From: Parapristionchus giblindavisi
Lineage: Eukaryota > Nematoda > Chromadorea > Rhabditida > Diplogasteridae
DNA length: 64,000 nucleotides
Assembly (NCBI GenBank): GCA_943737045.1
Contig: CALSFV010000294.1
Location: 1 to 64,000, forward strand
Direction of reading: 5' to 3'
Shown here piece by piece: positions 1 to 10,700 of the stretch. The translations under genes were made by a program, and so were the position numbers. The number at the start of each line of letters is the position of its first letter. Position 1 is the first letter of the stretch. The notes below the pieces were generated by a model. The model ran no database searches. It was given only the letters and a program-made list of their open reading frames with translations, and was not told the origin of the DNA.

Positions 1-574
1 AGAGGAGAAGATACAACACAATAGTGGACACACGATCTCATGGGGGGCGAGTATTTCGAAAAAAATTTCACGCGCTGCGGTAGTAAAGCCGCCAATAGGC
101 AGGCCAAATGCAAATAAACACAATTACGAATATGCGCTAAACATAGGAATTTTAAAAAATAACTGGGGCGGGCCAGTTATTTGTTCCACTAAACGGCGTA
201 AGTTACTGAAAAGTTTTTCTGCGCCATTGATGCGGTTTTCCATTTTTTCTTCGCATTTCGTAATCAGAATGGTGGCAAGTAGTGTAAGGTTTTATAAACT
301 GCTCTGAAAAGAATAAATAATAATCAATTATTGATAAAAATAGCGATAAACATTAAAACTGCGTTAGCGGAAAATTTGATTTTTAAAATCGAAAATTTAT
401 TTCGTAGAGGCTCCTACCACGAAAACACTTACGTCGCACTTTCTAGTTTTGAGTTTTCTGTAATTCTTTAGAATCGGCCTTTCATGCGTTTGCCCCCTCC
501 GTGTGACACATCCACTATTTGATAGAAAAGTTCATAATTTCAAATTATGTAATAGTAATATAGAGAATATGCAC
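1..574. other. no gene recognised
   Basis: No exon set could be supported here on either strand. This is where the later exons of the minus-strand TFIIE-alpha gene should lie, but no stretch resembling the rest of its winged-helix or zinc-ribbon region was found. Short acceptor-like sites exist around 385-500 on the minus strand, but the frames behind them close quickly. Confidence 0.5.
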
Positions 575-1210
575 CTGTCTCAGTTGTTTCTGGTCCAGAT
601 TTATCTTCGCACGTAACTTCTCTCTCACTAATGCACACTGATTGAATAACATAATAGATGATGATAGCCTAAGATCAAAGAATTCGGAAGCCGATCGAGA
701 AGTTACGAATAAAAGTCTTATTATAAGGAATAAAATACATAATAGAAAGACATTCAAAAGAGTAAAAATCGATTGAGTCGTAGTGAAAGATCAGAGACAA
801 ATGAAGTTTTCGTCCTTTACGGGATCAAAAGTTCAATGTCATTCTATCACTCCTCCTTATCTATTCCAATGAAAGATCACTATTGAATGAGCACAAAATA
901 CTGTATAACAAATAGTCAAGCATCAAAATCGATCAATAAATAATTACTTGCTCGGGAGAGTAGAACTTCTTCACTGTCATCAACAATGCTTTGATCAGAT
1001 CTTGAGGAATCTACAATTATCTACTATATCAATTGAAATAATGAATGAACATCTAGCATATAATGTACACTAATTGAAATATAGATGGAGCATTGCTGCC
1101 AGGAAAGAACAATAAATTGAGATAAATGAATAAAAGAGTTCATTAACCTCAGACGCTACTTTAACATCAGTATTGGATGAAGATCCCTGAGTAGTTACCG
1201 TCGTTGCCAT
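575..1210 (-). CDS. gtf-2E1: TFIIE alpha subunit, N-terminal part (probably incomplete)
   Basis: General transcription factor IIE large subunit, which helps recruit and regulate TFIIH at RNA polymerase II promoters in the nucleus. Three exons are readable on the minus strand: 1148-1210 (start codon, MATTVTTQGSSS, acidic/Ser-rich), 948-1010 (IPQDLIKALLMTVKKFYSPE) and 575-673 (ending INLDQKQLRQ). These match the order of the TFIIE-alpha winged helix, where human has a VPAALKRL..FYGIEH stretch followed by LLKFDRKQLRS. The 948 and 673 exons do not join in phase, so a short exon in 700-940 is missing from my model. No downstream domain was found. It could be a truncated copy or a gene whose other exons I cannot recognise. 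It lies about 530 nt downstream of the same-strand M3 peptidase gene, so an operon is possible. Confidence 0.5.
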
Positions 1211-1740
1211 ACTAATAACGAATTATTGATTAATCGATTTGACTAAATACAGTCATTGGATTTAAATAAATTATCTGCATGGCAAAGTACTTATGCAGTA
1301 AGTCAACGTATCAACTGTTTTCTCGTTCTAATTATACAAACAAGGACAACTATAGGGAGCACTCACTTTATCCGACAAACATATAACTATCGTAAAGATA
1401 CACACTATGTTACACGTAATCGAGTCCTATTCTCAAATCGAGAAAATATAACAAGAAAAAAGTATCGATTTGGATAGAATATCATCAACTAATCTAATGG
1501 AGGTCCTTCATAAGGACCACATGGAGGGATTACCTATAACGTGAAAGGCTTACAAATCATCAACAACAACAAAAGTTCACGAATACATAGAAAAAAGGTG
1601 ACTAACGAATTAATATTCCTACTATTCTCTCTATAATATGGTATACCGTATCCAGATACTAAAATCAATAAATGGATTACTGTAAGCTGTTAGTGAGCTA
1701 CTTCCTGATTACAGTACTGTAAAATATGTTTATTCCACGA

Positions 1741-4700
1741 TTATTGATTGGGAGTGTTAGCCGATGCTCCATCGTAAAACGCCGGAGGGTCGTAGAAGTC
1801 ACAGATTGCGCCCACAGAAGGATCACGACCCTGTAACAACAGATATGAATATATTTAGCTTCTACGGTGAAATAAAGTCAATCAACGATACTGTCGTGCG
1901 ACAGACTACGATATACCTGGAATCGTCGATACAACTCCTTCGCTACATCTCCACTTCCTCGATTAAGAATCGTCGTCTTCAATCGTTCACCCGTCTTTCT
2001 TTCATCATTCTCAGCATCGAAAGTCTCATGTACGTCGAGTGCAAGCATCTAAAAGTAAAAAAAAACAATAATCAAACACCCCGTACAAATATCGATTAAT
2101 ATTATACAGACAATGCCCTCCCGTTTCCCCCAAATCAGGTTTATACCTACAGTACTACAGACAATCATACATTTTCATACCCTCACAGTGTGAGGATTGA
2201 CCCACTATATTCGGATCATTTTCAGGGTCGACCCACTATATAAAGCTCATTTTTGAAGTGAAAGATTACAATTTAAACGAAAAATAATGATTTTTCTAAA
2301 TCGACCCACTATATAAAAATAATTCGGTGAGCGCACCGAAAATGTATGCAGACAATCCTTTCAAGATCCCCCACTCACCTCAGTCCATAACTTCCTATAG
2401 TGCATGGCCATGTGTGGTTGGAGGGCAAAGATGGGAGTGAATGAACAGGGATGGAAATCATTCCTTGATTGTTTCCATGGGAAGTACTCCTTATACATCT
2501 CACGATACAGATCAAGCCAGAATTTGTCCCTGATGAGTAGATTAAAATAAAATATAATAAAATCTAATATATAGATTTTATGCATTGAGATTTTGAAAAT
2601 GTTTGCTGTTAATAATAAATTTCCGCTGACTTTTAGAGGAATGTTTCTTTTGAAGCGCTCTCTCTGTTGGTTCATGCACAAAGACAATAAAGAACGAAGA
2701 AATCGAAAATGGTTTAAAAAAGTCAGATACTTACGGGCAGCGAGATAGTTTAATACAATTTCATATTGTCGTTTCACTCATAATAATTATATTCATAACA
2801 ATAACCAACTTTCTGTTCTCCATCTCGTATATGGAAAGATCATAATCAGCCCAGAAGAGTGTACGGTAGCTATCCCACAATGTTGATCTGAAAATATTTT
2901 CAATTGTAGTGGGCAATGACGATGGTTCAGAATTGTCACCCATCAATACTCCACGGACATACCTGCACAGCGCCAGTGATGCGTTGTTAGCTTCATCATC
3001 TGTTAGTCGCACTCCAGTTGACTGAACACAAAAAATAGTATATCATCGCTTTGATTTCGTGTTTCATAAACTTATTTGCACCAAGATCAATGGACGTTTA
3101 AGAAGATAAGATGTGTTAAAATTGGGTTATATTCATGATGAGAAAGAATGAATAATGATGGATGAAAAGATGAAAGATGACTAACCACGTGAGGTGCAGA
3201 TAACGACTGAAGGAGTGATGGTTTGTACACGAACATCTGGAGGAATGAGGGGAACATATCGGCTGCATCCCAATCGGAAGCGTAGAAAGGACTCCTGTCA
3301 ATCAAATACAGATTACCACAGCTGACACACACATGAGATAATGCACTCGCAGCATCTACACCGTTGCGTCCACATATCAAAGTGCCCGGTTAGCTCAGTC
3401 GGTAGAGCACCAGACTCTTAATCTGGCTGTCGCGGGTTCGAGCCCCGCATCGGGCTGCACATGTTTTGCCGAATTTACAAGAGTTGCAAGCATTATTACT
3501 AACCTTTCGAAATGTATTACTCAATTTTTATTAGCATTAATGATGGTAATGGTAAAATTATTACAAACCATGGAATGGCGATATCTCTGTATGGTGATCG
3601 TGAGAGTAGAAGCTGAACGGCTCGGCCAAACTGCAAAAATGCATCAATACATATTTCATAAAATTAATGGTTTCATAAAAATTTTTGGCTCAGACAATTT
3701 TGAACTCTCCTCTCTCCTCCCTTTCCATTCTTCATTCATTTTCCTCTTCTACGCGGTCAGTCACGGACAAAAAGGGTGAACAATTTAATTGCAAAATAGC
3801 CTGGACCATAAAACAGAGAAGTGCATAATTAATTTACATATAATATTCAATTTATTATTTCATCAATAACATTTTGCGGATAGATAACTTGGACTAATGG
3901 AATAACTTCCAATGAAATAGATCAAAAACTCACGGTGCTCAATAATTGACTCAATTGTGCATGATGGAGTACAGAGGGTGAGTTAGTCGTGGAGGCAGCT
4001 GCAGCTCCAATCATATACACCAACTTGTCCAGACCACGTTCCTCACATTCCGCTACAACGAGTAAACCTTCCTTTTTAGTAAAAAGGCAGCAAAAGCACA
4101 TTTGACACAAAGTTTGCGTCTCAAATATGCCAAATGCATAGAAGTAACCGATATACGACAAGGATGTAGTTAGTCTGCTCCATCAATAATCAATGTATTA
4201 TGTTTAATGATTTTCTTGATTTTTCGACGTATCAAAGTAAACTAACTTCTAGCCAATATAGTATTCCATCCTCCTCTTTTGTTCTCACGATCGAATGGAT
4301 CAACATAGAGACGACCGAGATGTTCACCTAACAATATACACATTAAGTATCAATGCTAATTTAGATAACCTAAAAAAGCGTACAGATAAAATAGATATCA
4401 GAGCTGCCATGAAACTGATCAGAGGGAAATACAGAATCTTAAATCAGCAACCTCACTAATTTCGCCCTTAAATCCTCAACTTCAACAAACCAAGCTCACG
4501 ATTTCATTAAAGGCGTAATAGCTTCTTTCCTATAGAGACAAGGCTCCCAATGCAATCGAAAAACGCATAACTTTCAGATTCTCTGAGTGAAAATTGACAA
4601 GATCTTTGCTTTACCACTCCGGACACCTAATTTATCATTCTTCAATCATCTTTCTCTATCTCCGTGGGCGATATTCTCCACAATATCAAAGATATTTTAG

Positions 4701-7700
4701 CCAGTATTGCATACGTTCACTACCAATGACTATTTTGATATATTAGGTGAATTCATAGGTCGAATAGCTAGGTTATCGGTTTTCAAATTCCGGTCAGGTT
4801 TTTCAATTTTTGGCAAATTTGGCTCAAAATCCGGTCAGGTTTTTTGATTTTTGTGAATTTTTGGCTCAAAATCCGGTCAGGTTTTTTTGATTTTTGTGAA
4901 ATTTTGGCTCAAATCCGGTCAGGCTTGGTACTTTGTAACATACTTTTCGACCTATGGGTGAATTCATAAGTAACGCTCGTTTTTTTTGTCCCAACTTCAG
5001 TCGCCTCGTTCTTGCTCCGTTGTTATTGTTAGCATCCATGTTGTTTACACTAGACTGTCCCTCGAATATCCTGAGGTTATTTTCGATTCACTTCCAGCGT
5101 GTTCTCCAGGTGAGAAAACCGCATAATTTTGCCAACGACGGAATTCACATACGCAACGTTATTTTATTCCTCTTACTCTCGGGCTTGAAACGCCCTGACT
5201 TCCAACATGGCCTAGCAGAGGTGAACCCCTCACATGTGCCTCACGTAACAGCGGTGAGAAATTGAGTCGTCAAATTCGAGAAACAGGACTTTTCCCACGA
5301 AGATGAAGACCAACCCAGTCGCCTACCGGATGTGGCTCTCGATCGATTGCTCCACGAGGAAGAGGCTGATCCGTATCCCGATACCGGTGATATTGCAATG
5401 GCACTTGGGGTCAGCCAGAGCACTGTGGTACATGACATACACACTCTTGGAAATAAGAGAAAATAGGGAAGATGTCTACCCCACGTCCTAGCCGACTACG
5501 ACAAGGATCGCCGACTGGGCATTGCAAAGACTTTTCTAACTCTACGTCGCCTGCTTGTTTGGCTGGTCAGCGTTATAACCGGTGATGAAAAGTGGGTGCT
5601 CTACGATTATAAAGAACCAATGAGACTGTGGTTCGGTGAGTGCGAATAGCGAGCAAATGTCCCCAAAACCGAATTTCACCGCCAAAAAGTGATGTTGTGC
5701 ATCTGGTATTCGGTATGGGGAGTCGAGTACTGGGAACTCCTCCCCGAGGGTACGACTGTCACGACACATGTCTACCCTCTCCAGCTGCGGAAGCTAAGAC
5801 TCCACCTCGGACAATCATGCGGGAAGGACACTCGAATCTAATTTCAACATGACAACGCTCATCCTCATACCAAAAGAACTACCCTGTCTGAGCTAACGGG
5901 CTATGACTGAATTGTACTCTACCACCTTCCGTACTCAACCGACCTTGCCGACTATGGTTGTCACCTCTTCGCGGCGCTCCATCACTTCCTCAAAGGGCAA
6001 AGCTTCAAATACCGAACCACTATCCATACCGGACTCGACACCTATTTGCGGAATTTGCCCCAGTCCTTTTATCACGAAGAGATCCACAAACTGCCGGGTA
6101 GAAGGCTGAAGGTTCCCGATGCGAATGGAAAATATTTCTAGAATTCTCCATGCTATATTAAATTTTTACGAAAAATTTTTTGGAAAGCGAAAAACGAGCG
6201 TTACTTATGAATTCACCTAATAGAACACTATAATTGATACTAACCAGTAGATACATCAGCCACAGCATAGACCCTTGCGTCCGGGTGGCAACGTTCAGGC
6301 ACTGAGTCCGTTACATCCTACAATCATGGATTAAAGTACATTACAATATCTTTATAATTTCCAAAACCATAGGTTATCTCATTTACCACTAACTATCGAA
6401 AATCTATTAAAGCAACGGACAGATTCAAGTTTCGCCCAACCTTGAAATGAAGATTGAAGATGTGTGATACGAGTGATGTGAGATTGTCCCATGTTGACCA
6501 GAAGGGGAAGTATTGCATCAGTTCCAAAGGGTTCACACTGGATAATCAATGAAGTCTACCTTATTCAAAGCAGTAAACAAATATTTGTCATTTATATTAG
6601 TAGGTTATTCGAACATAGTTCACTATACACAATAAATTATTTATCAAACATATCTGAAAAAAATACAATTAGTGTCTTATTCGAATGAGTGGTAACTTAC
6701 TAACCACTAACTTAAATCCAAAATAAGTCAATAATATAATATTTTTTTAATTTTAAAACTCACTCATAGTGCTCTTCTGCTTCCTTTCTACATACATAGA
6801 AGATATCTCCAGGTCGTAGATCACCTGCCAGAAGTTCACGCGATGCATATGCCGCCCATGCCTCGGTACGATCAATGAAGACCGGACGTACGCGACGGAT
6901 CAAACTACAAAGGGAGAAATGTTGAAAAAATTACAAAAATCAATGAGTACAAAAAAGCTTTATGTAATGTTAGAGTAGTAGCGATATAACTCACGCATCA
7001 AGGAAGTTGCGTACAGTATCTGGACTAGCGGCCATCTTATTAGATAGACGATGTTCAGCTACACTAGAGTATCCTAAGGTCTTTGCGAGTCCTTCACTGA
7101 AATAAACAAGTTGATACACATTACAAGTGTATGGATAAAGATAACAGAGACAGTTTATCTAAGAATTCTCATTCAAAGTATTCGGTATGATTATACATTC
7201 AAATATTTTTCGTCTAATGTGGTTTTAATTTCTTGTAAATGGAATTGGAAATTGTAAAAAGGGTGTTAATTTTGTCCACTTGTAAATAGCATTGTAAAAA
7301 GCAAATATCTCGGTTATCTGACTAGTTAGAGACTTGAAACTTGGTTTTTAGGTTAGAAACCACGAAAGAAGCTTATAAACGAAGTTTCAAGTCTCAAGCT
7401 GTACTAACAAGAACGGAGATATTTGCTTTTTACAAGATTTTTCAGGAAAAACTCGAACATTCCAAGTTTCAAGTCTCTAACTAGTCAGATAACTGAGATA
7501 TTTGCTTTTTACAATGCTATTTACAAGTGGACAAAATTAACACCCTTTTTACAATTTCCAATTCCATTTACAAGAAATTAACACCACATAAATCTTCCAT
7601 TTATGGCTATATATGTAATATCACTTAATTGTTATGACGAAGCTCTTCAATATTGATTGAATTGTTGTAGAAGTCATGGTCGAAACTAGCCTGAAAAAAA

Positions 7701-10700
7701 GGATCATTCAATCAAAAAAATTTTTTTTTCTAAACAACTGAAAACGTATATATTTAACACCATAGTCAAATCGATAGTAATAAATTACAATATACCTTAT
7801 TGATCCATTTCTCCCATGCACTAGTGCGCATATGACGATCCTTACAGTATTGAAGTAATGGGAATATCGATTGTGGTGTCATCTTGGCACGCCACGGGCC
7901 AGTAGCCCAGTTCGAACTAAATATGGACGATGTGGTTAAAGATCAGATTTCATTGTTAATTCTTGTAATGTCATCTACAATGAAATGGTGACTATTTAAT
8001 GAAATGACAAATACATTGTGAATGGAGCTTATAAACCTACAATCTATGACAACTTGGTAGTACGCTTATGCATACATTTCACTACGGATTGGTACATAGG
8101 AACAGTGGAGTATGCGCAACGCTCAATTAGTTATGAGATAAACATTTTATCAAGCTACGAAAACGCAGAAAACTTGCGAAAGACTACATTTCAGCACAAA
8201 CAAGAAAATGCGAAAAGATATTCAAGTAGAACCACATGTTTCATCGGTACAATAAGTAGATAGATATCAACGTACGGATTGACAGCGAGCTGCTGTAAGA
8301 TATGTGGTGGAGCATCCTTGAGAACAGAAGGATCAGTAATAGTGAATGTGTTCTGATCATTTGTTGACATGACGTTGCGACTGGGAAAAAACTATTATTT
8401 GTATTGACATAATAAGATAAAATATTCCAGACATTTCCTTAAAGCAGCAAAGAAAATTAGATAGATTAATGGAAAAAATAATACTTACATATATTTGGAT
8501 CGATATTCATCAATGAATCTATTCCAACTTCCAATCAACTTGCGAGTCTTCTCGTCTTGTTTGTCCCATCCGGATGCCTAAGAAAACGAATATTATATTT
8601 ATTAAGGAGAAATTATCATAGCAATAATAATGAACTGACAATAACTACTGGTTTAACTCTAATTCAAAAAGGTAATGTATTTACCTTAATCTCTAACAAG
8701 TACCACTCCAACAAACGTAGCTGCCAATCATTCAGTCCCTCTTTTTTCTCGTACAGTTCCTGCAAGAAAGAAAGTATTGAAAGACCTAAATTTGAAGATC
8801 ACCAAATGTACAAATCCAGATTTACAAATAACACGTAACACGATAAGATACTACAAATATGTGATACTTACAGCGATAGCCTTTTGGAAGATCGGACTAG
8901 ATAACTTCTCCATATGATCACGTGCACACATGATCTTGATCTACAATTACAAATCAATCAATATTCGTGTACTACGGTAATCATTCTCACAACAAGTAAT
9001 GGTCAGTAAATATCCCTCGAAATGCTTGTGGTACGGGGATAATGAGTAACCACCATTGATCATTCTATTCTTCTACTGTAAGAGATCGCACGGTTTGTCT
9101 CGTATTCGAATATTCATACTATAAGACAACTATACCACTATTTTAAATTAAGTAGAATAGAAGAAATTAGAATTTTAGAGTGCGTTTATAACTCACAGTC
9201 AGAAAAAGTACTCAACCAATTAAAAACTGTTAATAACGTACATGATGTAAATCCGAATCGAATAGTTTTCGACTGCAGTCCGGCCAGTCAGTCAGCATCC
9301 TTAAATATCGATATTTCCGTGTACTCAATTACCTTTGTCCTAAAAACGTTTTCAACGAATTGTCCAAGTTACAAAACAGTGTATATCACGCTATCTGAGA
9401 AAATCGACATAGGTGCGGTATCGATGAAAAATAGATTTTTCTCTTTTATGTGTGATAATTACAGGCTCCATGAGTGTAGTTCACTGGTACTTGGAAATTC
9501 CTTCCAATTGAAAATTCGCCTCAGGAAGTGACCACACAACGATTTGGCGCCTTTTCCTAAAAAGTTTATTTCGAATCGATTCGGGAGTGGGTGCAATGGA
9601 CTCCTTGGCGAATTCTAAGAAACTATTGCTGAGGAAAGTTTTTTGATCAAAGATCAACGAAGGCTGGAATTCGGGATTATTCAGAAAAAAAAATCACATT
9701 AAATTAATTCTCACTATTTTCCCATGGCCCAGGTAAATTTTTTATTTGCTCATTAGCTTCTGCATATTATATTACACCTTCAGTTTAATATTGATAATTT
9801 TTAAATCAAGGCAAGTTTATAAACGAATTAATTTTGTTTGCTGTATTCAATTGTGGTGAGGATTGGCGACGTTCTCTAAAAAGTTTATTTCTAATCTAAT
9901 CGATTCGTGACTGGGAGCCTTCGAATCCTTGTCTAATTCTAAGAAACTATTGCGTAGGAGAGTTTTTCGATCAACGGTCAACGAACGCTGGAATTGGGAA
10001 TTTTCGAAAAAACTGTTTACATTAAATTTATTCTCACTATTTTGCATAATTCTCACTATGTAGAAGCGATTGAACAAATAAAAAGTTTACAGTCGCCATG
10101 GAAAACATTGATAATTAATTGAATGTAAAGATTTTTTTCGAAAATTCCCAATTCCAGCGTTCGTTGACCGTTGATCGAAAAACTCTCATAAGCAATAGTT
10201 TCTTAGAATTAGACAAGGATTCGAAGGCGCCCAGTCACGAATCGATTAGATTAGAAATAAACTTTTTAGAGAACGTCGCCAATCCTCACCACAATTGAAT
10301 ACAGCAAACAAAATTAATTCGTCTATAAGCTTGCCTTGATTTAAAAATTATCAATATTAAACTGAAGGTGTAATATAATATGCAGAAGCTAATGAGCAAA
10401 TAAAAAATTTACCTGGGCCATGGGAAAATAGTGAGAATTAATTTAATGTGATTTTTTTCTGAAAAATCCCAAATTCCAGCCTTCGTTGATCTTTGATCAA
10501 AAATCTTTCCTCGGCAATAGTTTGTTAGAATTCGCCAAGGAGTCCATTGCACCCACTCCCGAATCGATTGGATTCGAAATAAACTTTTTAGGAAAAGGCG
10601 CCAAATCGTTGTGTGGTCACCTCCTGAAGCGAATTTTCAATTGGAAGGAATTTCCAAGTACCAGAGAACTACACTCATGGAGCCTGTAATTATCATACAT

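Noticed and set aside
1210..1741. M3 peptidase and TFIIE-alpha as a certain operon
   Set aside because: The same strand and a roughly 530-nt gap allow it, but no SL2-specific signal can be recognised from sequence alone.
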